From NCBI GenBank assembly GCA_903916675.1, contig CAIWXQ010000048.1, forward strand, positions 1 to 64,000: a stretch of DNA of 64,000 nt, in the 5' to 3' direction. The translations under genes were made by a program, and so were the position numbers. The notes under the pieces are model-generated. The model had not been told where the DNA came from, ran no database searches, and was given only the letters and a program-made list of their open reading frames with translations. The first letter of the stretch is position 1, and each line of letters begins with the position of its first letter. This stretch comes from an uncultured bacterium (lineage in GTDB: Bacteria; Verrucomicrobiota; Kiritimatiellia; RFP12; CAIWXQ01). Shown here piece by piece: positions 45,246-54,513 of the stretch.

Positions 45246-47438
45246 ATGAGTGACGCCTCCATTTCCGCCGACCTGCCGCCAGCACCGATACCTCCGGTCA
45301 CGGAGACGACGTGTGCCGCCGTGCCATTGATCTCCCCCGAACGCCGCGAGCGCCGCCGCTTTCTGTTCTTTTCGGCCGTGGTGCTACTGACCGCGCTGGC
45401 CACCGCGATCATGGCCGATATTCTCTGGGCGCACCACCTCTCCACGGCGCGCGTCGCAATGCTCGTGCTCTTTGTGCCACTCTGCGCCATGGTCGCGATG
45501 GGTTTCGTCCAGGCTTGCGCCGGGTTCATGGTGCTGTCGCGCGGACACGACAGCACCCGCATCACCGCCACCCTGCCGGACCCCGTTGTGCCGGACACGC
45601 TCCCCGTCACGGCGATCGTGATGCCGATCTACAACGAAAATGTGCGTGAGGTTTACGAGGGGTTGCGGGTCATCTATCACTCGCTCGACCGCATCGGTGC
45701 AATCCAGCGCTTCGATTTTTTCATCCTGAGCGACTCCAACGATCCGAATAAGTGGATCGAGGAGGAGGCTGCCTGGGTAGATCTGTGCAAGCAGTTACAG
45801 GGATTCGGCCGGATTTTCTACCGCCGCCGCCGCATGCCGTTGAACCGCAAAAGCGGCAACATCGCCGACTTCTGCCGCCGCTGGGGCGGTCGCTACCGTT
45901 ACATGGCGGTGCTCGATGCCGACAGCCTGATGGCCGGGCGCACGCTGGTCAACCTGGTCGCCCTCCTGGAGGCCAACCCGCGCGTCGGCATCATCCAGAG
46001 CGCTCCCATGCTATACGGTGCTGCCACGCCCTTTGCCCGTCTGATGCAATTCGCCAGCGCAGCCTATGGTCCCATTTTCAGCGCCGGCCAGCACTACTGG
46101 CAGTTGGACGAGGGGAATTACTGGGGGCACAACGCCATCATCCGGCTCAAGCCGTTCATCGAGCATTGCGGACTCCCCGACCTCCCCGGCGCCGGCGGCG
46201 CATCCAAATACATGAGCCACGACTACGTCGAGGCTGCCCTGATGGCCAAATTCGGCTACGAAGTCTGGCTGGCCTACGACCTTCCCGGTAGCTTTGAGGG
46301 CGGCCCCCCCACACTGATCGACCACGCCAAGCGCGACCTGCGCTGGTGTCGCGGCAACCTGCAGCACGCCTGGCTCCTGTTTGCCAATGGGTTTCGGCCG
46401 ATCAGCCGTCTGCATCTGGGCCTCGGCGTCTTTTCGTATGTTGCATCTCCCCTCTGGCTGCTCTTCCTGCTGGCCGGCACGCTGCACTGGTACCAGGGCT
46501 CGCGCGTGATGGTTGAGGCTGCCAGCAGTGGGTATCTCACTAAGCATCTGGGGATCCACCTGCTTCCGCTCTACCTGTTCCTCGTCATGATGTTTCTGCT
46601 TCTTCTGCCGAAGTTCTTGGCTGCGCTGCTGATCCTGAACCGGCCGGACCGGTTGCGGCGCTTCGGCGGCGGACCGCGCTTCCTTTTCAGCGTGCTGATC
46701 GAACAGGTGTTTGCCACGCTGCTGGCTCCGATCCAGATGCTGTTCAACACGCTGTTTGTTGGCACGGTGCTCGCCGGAGGCACCGTGCACTGGACCGCGC
46801 AGAACCGCGACGTCTCGGGCGTGGACTGGCGCGAGGCCATGCTGACACACCTGTCGCACATTCTGGTCGGCGCGGCCTGGTGCCTGCTGGCGTTGCGAAT
46901 CGACCCGTATTTCTTCGCCTGGATGACGCCGATTTTTGCCGGACTGATTCTCTCCGTGCCGCTCTCCATTCTGTTGAGCCACCAGTGGTTCAGCGACCTT
47001 CTCCAGCGCGCCCGACTGCTGGTGACGCCGAACGAGGCTGTGCCGTCACGGGAGATTCTCGAGTACACGGCTCGGCTGGCTGCCTATGAGGAGGTCGTGC
47101 CACCACCGCCGGCGCTCTGGGCGCATCGCGGCTTCATGCAGGTGATACTCGATCCGCTGGTCAACGCGGTCCACGTGGCGCTCCTGCGGCAGCGCGGCAA
47201 GGCCGACCACGAGGTCGGCGACTACTACCGTCGCCTGGTCGACCGCGTGCTCAAGGAGGGGCCGGCGGCGCTGAACAAGCGCGAACAGATGGCCCTGCTG
47301 CTCCATCCGGGCGTCGTGGCTGACCTGCACGCACGCATCTGGCTCCTGCCGGACCGTGAACTCGCGCCCTGGTGGCGCGTGGCCATGAGCCAGTACAATC
47401 TGATTTCCGGCCGCGCGATGCACCAATTACAGCCGTAA
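45246..47438 (+). CDS. opgH: Osmoregulated glucan glucosyltransferase
   Basis: The 730-residue inner-membrane GT2 enzyme polymerises glucose for periplasmic glucans. Family motifs are clear: ALIM-type AIVMPIYNENVREVYEGL, FYRRRRMPLNRKSGNIADFC, MAVLDADSLMAGRTL (DxD-like), YWGHNAIIRLKPFIEHC and RDLRWCRGNLQHAWL (the QxxRW-like site). Two helices precede and several follow the catalytic domain. It is about 115 residues shorter at the N-terminus than E. coli OpgH (847). The ATG at 45246 is preferred over a TTG two codons upstream. Confidence 0.95.
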   Translation: MSDASISADLPPAPIPPVTETTCAAVPLISPERRERRRFLFFSAVVLLTALATAIMADILWAHHLSTARVAMLVLFVPLCAMVAMGFVQACAGFMVLSRGHDSTRITATLPDPVVPDTLPVTAIVMPIYNENVREVYEGLRVIYHSLDRIGAIQRFDFFILSDSNDPNKWIEEEAAWVDLCKQLQGFGRIFYRRRRMPLNRKSGNIADFCRRWGGRYRYMAVLDADSLMAGRTLVNLVALLEANPRVGIIQSAPMLYGAATPFARLMQFASAAYGPIFSAGQHYWQLDEGNYWGHNAIIRLKPFIEHCGLPDLPGAGGASKYMSHDYVEAALMAKFGYEVWLAYDLPGSFEGGPPTLIDHAKRDLRWCRGNLQHAWLLFANGFRPISRLHLGLGVFSYVASPLWLLFLLAGTLHWYQGSRVMVEAASSGYLTKHLGIHLLPLYLFLVMMFLLLLPKFLAALLILNRPDRLRRFGGGPRFLFSVLIEQVFATLLAPIQMLFNTLFVGTVLAGGTVHWTAQNRDVSGVDWREAMLTHLSHILVGAAWCLLALRIDPYFFAWMTPIFAGLILSVPLSILLSHQWFSDLLQRARLLVTPNEAVPSREILEYTARLAAYEEVVPPPPALWAHRGFMQVILDPLVNAVHVALLRQRGKADHEVGDYYRRLVDRVLKEGPAALNKREQMALLLHPGVVADLHARIWLLPDRELAPWWRVAMSQYNLISGRAMHQLQP

Positions 47439-47485
47439 CTGGTCGCGATATTCCAATGCCGGCAAGAAGAGAGGGTGGGCTTGCG

Positions 47486-47514
47486 TTGACACCGGGTGGC
47501 GAATCTGTTTCTAT
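47486..47514 (+). promoter_or_regulatory. Sigma-70-type promoter of tRNA-Lys
   Basis: TTGACA (47486-47491) and TTCTAT (47509-47514) are separated by exactly 17 bases. The predicted start near 47521 is about 12 bases before the tRNA. Confidence 0.75.
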
Positions 47515-47532
47515 TTGCGGGCTTCCTTCCAC

Positions 47533-47609
47533 AGGCCGATAGCTCAGTTCGGTAGAGCACGTGACTTTTAATCACGGGGTCGCGGGTTCGATTCCCGCTC
47601 GGCCTACCA
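47533..47609 (+). tRNA. tRNA-Lys (anticodon TTT)
   Basis: Acceptor AGGCCGA pairs with TCGGCCT, discriminator A and encoded CCA follow. The D-arm is GCTCAGTTCGGTAGAGC, the anticodon arm CGTGA-CTTTTAA-TCACG reads TTT, and the T-arm GCGGG-TTCGATT-CCCGC is canonical. Length 77 bases. Confidence 0.97.
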
Positions 47610-47962
47610 TTCGCAGATCGATAATTTTTTCAGGGGATTCAGGCACCAACCTTTGCTGCGGGGTCCTATCTGCTGTTGGCTTTGCTATTTTCAGACACCT
47701 CTAGCTCCGTGCCTCGGTCGCGTAGGAGAAGGTGTGGCTCCTATTCCGAGCTGTAACACCTGTGCATTTCCCCGTGGTTTCTTAAACCTGCTGCAATATG
47801 TTGAGAGGACGGAAAAAGGCGTTGATGGAATCCAGATGCCCTTGATCAATATGGTTTCGGCTGGCTGGTTCGCAGTTGCCTCCGGTACAACAAAGGCTGT
47901 CGAAACAGCCAATCCAGTCCCCTTGGACGACACACGCAAGCTTGGGTTCGGCAGGGTTGCCC
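47610..47962. other. Gene-free stretch after tRNA-Lys
   Basis: This 353-base stretch has no supported gene. It contains a small inverted repeat, TAGGAG(47723-47728)-9 bases-CTCCTA(47738-47743). An open frame at 47653-47988 lacks a ribosome-binding site and any family feature and overlaps the acylphosphatase gene on the other strand. Confidence 0.55.
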
Positions 47963-48391
47963 TTAGCGGAGAGCCTCGAATCGTTTGAACTGCCCTGTAG
48001 GAGTTTCTTCTTCCCGTTCGATCTTATCCACACGGGCGCCATTGGGACCTTTTGCCACGGCGTCCATGAGTTTGCCGATGCCAATTGCCGGGCCTTCTGC
48101 AACGAGTTCAACCCGGCCATCCGGCAAATTCTTCACCCATCCTGTGAGATTAAGGGTTGTGGCCTTTGACGCAGTAAAGTTACGGAAACCAACGCCCTGC
48201 ACCACGCCACTGACAAAAACATGCACTCGATTGATGGTGTTGGTCGCGGCGGGTGTTTCCGGCATGGCCGGTGGGACGGTCGGCGACTTGCCGGCATCGG
48301 CCGATGCCAGCAGCGCGGACAGGGCGAGAAGAAAGGCGCAGATCCAAGCCGCCCGCCAAAAACTGGGGTACCGCCCATCGAGTAGTTTCAT
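47963..48391 (-). CDS. Exported acylphosphatase-like protein
   Basis: The 142-residue protein has a signal peptide ([20 protein letters not shown]) and then an acylphosphatase domain (about 55-140). The active-site loop is [12 protein letters not shown], with the catalytic Arg, and [20 protein letters not shown] holds the catalytic Asn. Acylphosphatases hydrolyse carboxyl-phosphate bonds and are normally cytosolic proteins of about 90 residues. Export to the periplasm is unusual, as its usual substrates are cytosolic. AAGGAGAAG precedes the ATG. Confidence 0.88.
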   Translation of the reverse strand: MKLLDGRYPSFWRAAWICAFLLALSALLASADAGKSPTVPPAMPETPAATNTINRVHVFVSGVVQGVGFRNFTASKATTLNLTGWVKNLPDGRVELVAEGPAIGIGKLMDAVAKGPNGARVDKIEREEETPTGQFKRFEALR

Positions 48392-48646
48392 TGCAATCTT
48401 CTCCTTATCAAAAGTTCGATGCTACAGGATAGCTGTTTTGGTCGGATTGTCTACGGGTTGGTGGTCGATAAAAGGTCCTTTGGTTATGTTGTATTTACGC
48501 TGCAACGCGCTTGCTATGGGAGCCTGGGACGTGTGTGCCGGAATGCCCGTGTGTCGCACCTCCTTGGTTTTCGCCGCAGCTTCCGCTCTCACACAACCCG
48601 AATTTCCATCTTTCGCCTAGAGCCGCCACCCTTTATCCTTATCGAC

Positions 48647-49132
48647 ATGACACGCACGGGAATCGGGTTCGACGCACATCGGCTGGTGGCTGGGCGGCGG
48701 CTGATGATCGGCGGGGTGGAAATTCCTCACGAACGCGGCCTGCTTGGGCATTCGGACGCCGATGTTCTGGCGCATGCCGTGATGGATGCCCTGCTGGGCG
48801 CCATCGCCGATGGCGACATCGGCCAGCATTTCCCGCCGAGCGACCCGTGCTGGAAGGATGCCGACAGCATTGCGCTCCTGCGCCAGGTGACCGCCCGCGT
48901 GCACAGCCAGGGGTGGCAGGTGTCGAACGTGGATGCCACCGTGCTGGCCGAGTCCCCGCGCCTGGCACCGCATATCCCCCGCATGCGTGAACGCATGGCC
49001 GAGGCCATAGGCGTGACGCCAGCACAGGTGTCGGTCAAGGCCACCACCACCGAGGGACTCGGCGCCGTCGGACGCCGAGAAGGAATCAGCGCCATGGCCG
49101 TGGCCACGGTGACAAAGGCAGTTGCACGATGA
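48647..49132 (+). CDS. ispF: 2-C-methyl-D-erythritol 2,4-cyclodiphosphate synthase
   Basis: The 161-residue protein is the MEP-pathway cyclase. It has the N-terminal RTGIGFDAHRL with its metal ligands (D, H), GLLGHSDADVLAHAVMDALL, GDIGQHFPPSDPCWKDADS and the C-terminal KATTTEGLGAVGRREGI. The start at 48647 fits the family. Its stop overlaps the cysS start as ATGA, beginning a run of closely packed genes. Confidence 0.96.
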   Translation: MTRTGIGFDAHRLVAGRRLMIGGVEIPHERGLLGHSDADVLAHAVMDALLGAIADGDIGQHFPPSDPCWKDADSIALLRQVTARVHSQGWQVSNVDATVLAESPRLAPHIPRMRERMAEAIGVTPAQVSVKATTTEGLGAVGRREGISAMAVATVTKAVAR

Positions 49133-50568
49133 CGAAGCACCCCACAGCCGCACCCGCCCCGGTGCAGTTCTACAACACGCTTGTGCGACACAAGGAGATT
49201 TTCCGCTCCTTGGCCGGACGTCAGGCACGGATCTACACCTGCGGTCCAACCGTCTACAACTTCGCGCACATCGGCAACTTCCGCGCCTACACCTTCGAGG
49301 ACATCCTCTGCCGCACGCTTCGGTACGCCGGTTACGAGGTGCAGCAGGTGATGAACCTGACCGACGTGGACGACAAAACCATCCGCGGCTCGCGCCAAGC
49401 AGGCGTGCCGCTGAAGGCCTTTACGCAACCGTTCGTGGACGCCTTTTTCGCGGACCTCCGCACGCTCAACATCGAGCCAGCTGCCGTCTATCCGGCTGCC
49501 ACGGACCACGTTCCAGAGATGATCGCGCTGATCCAGCGCCTGTTCGCCAACGGCCTGGCCTACCACTCCGAGGACGGTTCGGTCTACTTCAAGGTCGCCG
49601 CGCTCCCTGCTTACGGCAAGCTGGCGCACCTTGACCTCTCGAGCCTGCGCACCGGCGCACGCGTGGCGCAGGACGAATACGAGAAAGAGAGCGTAGGTGA
49701 CTTCGCGCTCTGGAAGGCATGGGATGCCAGCGACGGCGACGTGGCCTGGGATTCGCCGTGGGGGCGGGGACGCCCTGGCTGGCACATCGAGTGTTCGGCC
49801 ATGGGGATGAAATACCTAGGCGAGACATTTGACCTGCATACCGGCGGCATCGACAACCTTTTTCCGCACCACGAGAACGAACTCGCGCAATCCGAGGGCG
49901 CGACGGGCAAGCCGTTTGTGAACTACTGGATGCACTGCGCGCATCTGCGGGTGAACGGCGAAAAGATGTCCAAGTCGCTCGGCAACTTTTTCACGCTGCG
50001 CGACCTGCTGGCCAAGGGGTATGCGGGCCGCGAGCTGCGCTACGTGCTGATCAACGGCCATTATCGACAGCCACTGAACTTTACCTTCGAAGCTGTGGAG
50101 GCGGCGCGCACCTCACTGGCACGAATCGACGAATTTTCTGACCGTTTGGCGGAGGCCGCCAGAACAGCCACCCCGGCGCCGGAGCTGCCGGAGTGGGCGG
50201 CGGCGTACCGGAACCTGTTCAACACAGCCTTATTCGACGACCTGAACGTGCCAGAGGCTTTGGCCGCGCTTTTCGCGCTGGTACGCGAGGGAAACACTGC
50301 GCTGCAAGCCACCGTCTTGCCGCCGTCTGGCGCGGCCGCGGTGCGGGCGCTGGTGGCCGATTTCGACCGTGTGCTGGGCGTAGTGTCGTTCGGCCGGCGC
50401 GGCGCGAACGGGGAGCTTCCTGCCAAGGTGGCGCAGTTGGTCGAGGCGCGCCGGATCGCACGGCAGACAAAGAACTGGGCGGAGGCCGACCGCTTGCGTG
50501 ACGAACTGGTCCGTCTTGGGTGGGAAGTCCGCGATGGCAAGGACGGCCAGAAGGTGAAGAAGCTGTGA
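49129..50568 (+). CDS. cysS: Cysteinyl-tRNA synthetase
   Basis: The 479-residue class I synthetase has CGPTVYNFAHIGNFRAYTF (zinc Cys and HIGH-like), WDSPWGRGRPGWHIECSAMG (second zinc Cys), DLHTGGIDNLFPHHENE and the KMSKS site EKMSKSLGNFF. The C-terminus has the helical anticodon-stem domain. It overlaps ispF by four bases and tmk by one base. A tRNA-Cys lies in the same window at 61248. Confidence 0.97.
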   Translation: MTKHPTAAPAPVQFYNTLVRHKEIFRSLAGRQARIYTCGPTVYNFAHIGNFRAYTFEDILCRTLRYAGYEVQQVMNLTDVDDKTIRGSRQAGVPLKAFTQPFVDAFFADLRTLNIEPAAVYPAATDHVPEMIALIQRLFANGLAYHSEDGSVYFKVAALPAYGKLAHLDLSSLRTGARVAQDEYEKESVGDFALWKAWDASDGDVAWDSPWGRGRPGWHIECSAMGMKYLGETFDLHTGGIDNLFPHHENELAQSEGATGKPFVNYWMHCAHLRVNGEKMSKSLGNFFTLRDLLAKGYAGRELRYVLINGHYRQPLNFTFEAVEAARTSLARIDEFSDRLAEAARTATPAPELPEWAAAYRNLFNTALFDDLNVPEALAALFALVREGNTALQATVLPPSGAAAVRALVADFDRVLGVVSFGRRGANGELPAKVAQLVEARRIARQTKNWAEADRLRDELVRLGWEVRDGKDGQKVKKL

Positions 50569-51203
50569 TGCGCGGAAAGTTTGTTACATTCGAAGGGCCG
50601 GAGGGGAGTGGGAAGAGCACCCATATCCGCTGGCTCTCCGTGCGTCTGCAGGCGTGCGGCGTGCCAATCCTGCTGACGCGCGAACCGGGCGGAACGCCGA
50701 CCGGCGAGGCGATCCGCCGCCTGCTGCAGCACGACAGTTCCGATGCCGAGATGTCGCACCGCACGGAAGTGCTGCTCTTCTGCGCCAGCCGCGCGCAGAT
50801 CGTGGAGCAGGTGATCCGGCCGGCGCTGGAGCAGGGGACCTGGGTGCTGTGCGACCGCTTCACCGATTCCACCCTGGCCTACCAGGGATACGGGCGCGGG
50901 TTTGACGTGGACGAACTGCGGACCATGAACCGGTTCGCGACCGGCGGACTGGCTCCGGATCTGACGCTGCTGCTGGACATTCCGGTGGACGAGAGTTTTC
51001 GGCGTATTATGGCGCGTCGGTCGGAGATCGACCGGATCGAGCGGGCTGAGCGCGCGTTCCACGAGCGTCTGCGCGAGGGCTATCTGAAACTGGCCGCCAT
51101 GGAGCTAGCGCGGTTTCGCACGATTGGCAGCGCCCGCGCCGCTGAGGAGACTCAGGCAGACATCTGGCGGGCGGTGGCGGAGCGGTTTGGACTGGAAAAG
51201 TAG
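50568..51203 (+). CDS. tmk: Thymidylate kinase
   Basis: The 211-residue protein phosphorylates dTMP to dTDP. It has P-loop FEGPEGSGKSTHI (about 8-20), TREPGGTPTGEAIR, the DR motif LCDRFTDSTLAYQGYGR and a LID region with few basic residues. The ATG overlaps the cysS stop by one base. The following holB and ricT genes recreate the tmk-holB-yaaT order known from Bacillus. Confidence 0.95.
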   Translation: MRGKFVTFEGPEGSGKSTHIRWLSVRLQACGVPILLTREPGGTPTGEAIRRLLQHDSSDAEMSHRTEVLLFCASRAQIVEQVIRPALEQGTWVLCDRFTDSTLAYQGYGRGFDVDELRTMNRFATGGLAPDLTLLLDIPVDESFRRIMARRSEIDRIERAERAFHERLREGYLKLAAMELARFRTIGSARAAEETQADIWRAVAERFGLEK

Positions 51204-51263
51204 CTCGATTTCGCTAGCTTACCACGAGATTCTGATTCCTGAACCTAGGTTTGCTGGAACCAC

Positions 51264-52259
51264 ATGCAACTCGACACGGCTTTCGATCTGTTCCGTCACG
51301 CGCACCGGCAAGGGCGGTTGGCGCACGCCTACCTGATTTCTGGGCCCGTGCGCGGCGCGGTTGGCGAGCTGGCGATCCGCGTGCTGCAACTGCTCTTCTG
51401 CCGGGCCGCTAAAGCCCCCTGCGGAATGTGCGACATCTGCCGTCAGGTCCGGGAACGGACCTGGGCAGATGCCTTCTGGCTGAAGCCGGAGCTCAAATCG
51501 CGCCGTATCGGCACAGAGGCAATGCGCGAGAAACTGCTGGCTGAGATCGCGCAGACCTCGCTGGCCGGTGGCTGGAAGGCCGGGATCGTAGTCGGAGCCG
51601 ATCGCATGGGAGTCGAAGCGGCCAACGTTTTTTTGAAGACACTGGAGGAGCCGCCGCCGCAGACGCTTTTCCTGCTGCTGACCGACGCGCCGCAACTGCT
51701 GCTCCCCACGATAGTCTCCCGCTGCCAGCGACTGGAGATTGACGAGCCGCTCACGCTGGAGGAACCGTGGCGCGCTCGTCTGCTGGACGTCCTGACACCT
51801 GCCACGCCCCCCGGTCCTCTGCCGGCCATGGTGACTGCCGCGCGACTGGTGGACGTGCTTGCCAACATGAAGGACGCCGCAGAGGCAGAGGTGAAACAGG
51901 AGATCAAGGCGGAGTCCGGCTTGCTGGACGAGGATTCGGACATCATTGACGCCCGGATCAGCGCGCGCTACCGCGAACTGCGCACCGACCTGCTGCGCGG
52001 CCTGCTGGCTTGGTATCGCGACCTGCTGCTGTTGCGCGCGGGCTGCGCGCCGGAGCAGGCGCGGCATCGTGAACAACTTCCGCTGTTACGGGAGCGCGCC
52101 GCGCGACTGACCTTGGCGCAAGCCATGGCCAATGTCGACGGCGTGGAGGATCTGAGCCGGCAACTGGAACGCAGCCTCCCTGAGGAGGCCGTTCTCGCAT
52201 ACTGGTTGGACCGACTGGTCAGCGGAGTGCCGGCGCCTACCGCGCGCGCGACCGGATGA
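51264..52259 (+). CDS. holB: DNA polymerase III delta' subunit
   Basis: The 331-residue clamp-loader subunit has HAYLISGPVRGAVGELA near residue 22, a zinc cluster CGMCDIC (about 53-59) and the sensor region ANVFLKTLEEPPPQTLFLLL with IVSRCQRLEI. The Walker A lysine is missing, as in other delta' subunits, so it does not bind ATP itself. The stop overlaps the next ATG as ATGA. Confidence 0.92.
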   Translation: MQLDTAFDLFRHAHRQGRLAHAYLISGPVRGAVGELAIRVLQLLFCRAAKAPCGMCDICRQVRERTWADAFWLKPELKSRRIGTEAMREKLLAEIAQTSLAGGWKAGIVVGADRMGVEAANVFLKTLEEPPPQTLFLLLTDAPQLLLPTIVSRCQRLEIDEPLTLEEPWRARLLDVLTPATPPGPLPAMVTAARLVDVLANMKDAAEAEVKQEIKAESGLLDEDSDIIDARISARYRELRTDLLRGLLAWYRDLLLLRAGCAPEQARHREQLPLLRERAARLTLAQAMANVDGVEDLSRQLERSLPEEAVLAYWLDRLVSGVPAPTARATG

Positions 52260-53158
52260 ACGACATGCCGACATGCGCCAGAGTTTCACTCCCGCTGCGC
52301 GGCTGCGCGACCTTCGTGGTTGTGGACGGCGTGGTGGCGTTATCGCACGGCGATTTTTGCGTGGTTGAAACGGAATATGGCCTGGACGCAGGAAAATATC
52401 TCGCGCCGGCCGAGCAGCCATCGGCCGCAGCGGGAGCGCCAGAGAAGCGGCTGCCGCGGTTGCTGCGGCGCGCCACAGAGTCGGACCTAGCTCACATGCG
52501 CGAGAACGCCGGTACAGCAGGCAAGGCCCTGCGTCGATTCGTGGATCTGAACGCAGAGGATGGTGTACACCTCAAGCCCTTGGATTGCCAGTACTCGCTG
52601 GGGCGCGAGCGCATGTTGATCGTGTTTGGGTCGCCGGAGTTCGTGGACTGCCGCCGGGTGGTTGGCCGGATGCAGCGAGAGCTGAGCACGCGCATTGAAG
52701 TGCGGCACGCCGGCATGCGCGACGAAGCGGCCGTGGCCGGCGGCATCGGTTCCTGCGGGCGATCGCTCTGCTGCGCGACATGGATGCGCCAGTTTCAGCC
52801 CGTCAATGTCCAGATGGCCAAGACGCAGGAGTTGCCGGCGAACCCGGCGGTCCTGAACGGCTGTTGCGCGCGGTTGAAATGCTGCCTGCGGTACGAGTAC
52901 GATGTCTACCGCGACGCCGCACGCGGGCTTCCGGGAAACGGGGCTGCGGTGCGATGGGCGGACGACGAGGGTGTGGTGGTTGGGCGCGATGTGCTGACGC
53001 GCAAGCTGCTGGTGCGGACGCGCGATTTCGGGCTGCGACATGTGAGCGCGGGCGAGGTGACCGTGACGGACCGGCCGTGCGCGCCGGCGCCGAAAGAGGA
53101 GACGCATGAAAATCCGGATGGTGAATGGACCGAATCTGGCGCTGCTCGGGAATCGTGA
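52256..53158 (+). CDS. ricT: PSP1/RicT-family protein
   Basis: The 300-residue protein has the PSP1 C-terminal domain (about 60-150, including EDGVHLKPLDCQYSLGRER) and the cysteine-rich core GIGSCGRSLCCATWM, then CCARLKCCLRYEYDVY. These match Bacillus RicT (YaaT), which works with RicA and RicF in a Fe-S complex that affects RNase Y. No RicA or RicF genes are seen here. Its position after holB matches the Bacillus order. Confidence 0.9.
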   Translation: MNDMPTCARVSLPLRGCATFVVVDGVVALSHGDFCVVETEYGLDAGKYLAPAEQPSAAAGAPEKRLPRLLRRATESDLAHMRENAGTAGKALRRFVDLNAEDGVHLKPLDCQYSLGRERMLIVFGSPEFVDCRRVVGRMQRELSTRIEVRHAGMRDEAAVAGGIGSCGRSLCCATWMRQFQPVNVQMAKTQELPANPAVLNGCCARLKCCLRYEYDVYRDAARGLPGNGAAVRWADDEGVVVGRDVLTRKLLVRTRDFGLRHVSAGEVTVTDRPCAPAPKEETHENPDGEWTESGAARES

Positions 53159-53549
53159 GCCCGGAATCTACGGCCGGGAAACGCTCGAGGAGATTGTCGC
53201 GGCTGTACGCCGGCGAGGAGAATCGCTGGGTGCGACGGTGGAGGCATTCCAGAGCGACATCGAGGGTGAACTGGTCCGCTACATCGGGCAGAGCCGCGGG
53301 CAGGCGGATGGATTGCTGGTCAACGCCGGCGCCTACACGCACACGAGCATCGCCATCCGCGACGCCATTTCGGCCAGCGGGCTGCCGTGCGTCGAGGTGC
53401 ACCTTTCGAACGTGCACGCGCGGGAAGAGTTTCGCCACAACAGTTTTCTGTCGCCGGTTTGCGTCGGCTTGATCCTGGGGTTTGGCGGTTACAGCTATGA
53501 GCTCGCGCTGGACGCCGTGGTGTGGCATGTGCGAAAGACAAGGAAGTAA
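53106..53549 (+). CDS. aroQ: Type II 3-dehydroquinate dehydratase
   Basis: The 147-residue protein catalyses the third step of the shikimate pathway. It has the family start IRMVNGPNLALLGNREPGIY, EAFQSDIEGELVRYI, NAGAYTHTSIAIRDAI (catalytic His) and EVHLSNVHAREEFRHNSF. It overlaps ricT by 53 bases, an unusually long overlap, but the family start leaves no later option. Confidence 0.96.
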   Translation: MKIRMVNGPNLALLGNREPGIYGRETLEEIVAAVRRRGESLGATVEAFQSDIEGELVRYIGQSRGQADGLLVNAGAYTHTSIAIRDAISASGLPCVEVHLSNVHAREEFRHNSFLSPVCVGLILGFGGYSYELALDAVVWHVRKTRK

Positions 53550-53583
53550 GATGCCGGCTCCCGGAACAGACAAGGAACCACGC

Positions 53584-54513
53584 ATGGAAGACCTTCGCCT
53601 CTGGATCGTCGGCTCAATCGGGATCGACACCATCGAGACGCCGGCGGAAAAACGCGCGGAACTGCTGGGCGGTTCGGTGACGTACGCCTGTGCCGCGGCG
53701 TCATTCTTCACGCGGACGGGCGCAGTCGGAGTGGTGGGCGACGATTTTCCCGAGGCGTTCCGGGCCCGCTATCGGCAGTTCGGGATCGACCTGGCCGGCC
53801 TGCAGACGCGCAAGGGAGGGACGTTTCGCTGGTCCGGCGTGTACGAGGCGGACTTCATCAACCGACGGACGCTGGAGACAAAACTTGGTGTTTTTGCCGA
53901 TTTTACGCCGCATCTGCCCGATCCGTTCCGTAACTCTCCATTCGTGCTGCTAGGGAACATCAACCCTGGCCTGCAGTTGCACCTGCTGGAACAGGTGCGC
54001 GGTCAGCCGTTCGTGGCAGTGGATACAATGGACCTCTGGATCAATATCGCGCGGCCGGATCTGGAACAAGTCATCCGGCGCGTCGACATGGTGACGCTCA
54101 ATGACACGGAGGCTCGGCTGCTGACCGACCGCCACAATCTGCTGGAATGCGCGAGGGCGGTGTTGGCGATGGGGCCGCGCTACGTGGTGATCAAAAAGGG
54201 CGAACATGGCGCCATGCTGTTCTCGGCGCAGGGCGTGGCACTGGTTCCAGCGTACCCGGTGGAGCGGGTGGCGGATCCGACCGGGGCAGGGGACTGTTTT
54301 GCCGGCGCGTTCATGGGGTTCCTGGCGCGGACAGGCGCCGCGCGTGTCGATGAGCCGTTGCTGCGGCGCGCGCTGCTGCATGGCAGCGCCGTGGCGTCGT
54401 TTGGCGTGGAAGCCTTCAGCACAGAGCGGCTGGAGCAGTTGACCCTGCGCGAAATCGAGGCGCGGGTCCAGGCCCTGCGACGCATGAGCACACCGGGAAT
54501 CGATGCGGGATGA
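53584..54513 (+). CDS. PfkB-family sugar kinase
   Basis: The 309-residue ribokinase-like protein has an N-terminal GSIGIDTIETP, the beta-sheet lid region and the C-terminal PfkB signature DPTGAGDCFAGAFMGF with the catalytic Asp. NDTEARLL and KKGEHGAMLF are also typical. The substrate is not predictable; adenosine-kinase-like or sugar kinases share this pattern. I use the ATG at 53584 (AAGGA 9 bases upstream); an ATG at 53551 is also possible. Its stop overlaps the next ATG by four bases. Confidence 0.9.
   Translation: MEDLRLWIVGSIGIDTIETPAEKRAELLGGSVTYACAAASFFTRTGAVGVVGDDFPEAFRARYRQFGIDLAGLQTRKGGTFRWSGVYEADFINRRTLETKLGVFADFTPHLPDPFRNSPFVLLGNINPGLQLHLLEQVRGQPFVAVDTMDLWINIARPDLEQVIRRVDMVTLNDTEARLLTDRHNLLECARAVLAMGPRYVVIKKGEHGAMLFSAQGVALVPAYPVERVADPTGAGDCFAGAFMGFLARTGAARVDEPLLRRALLHGSAVASFGVEAFSTERLEQLTLREIEARVQALRRMSTPGIDAG

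Noticed and set aside
47653-47988. 111-codon plus-strand frame after tRNA-Lys
   Set aside because: It has no ribosome-binding site, no family feature and many Cys/Pro residues of random type, and it overlaps the end of the acylphosphatase gene.
51264-51400. Missing Walker A lysine in HolB as a sign of damage
   Set aside because: Delta' subunits often lack a working P-loop; the zinc cluster and sensor region are intact.
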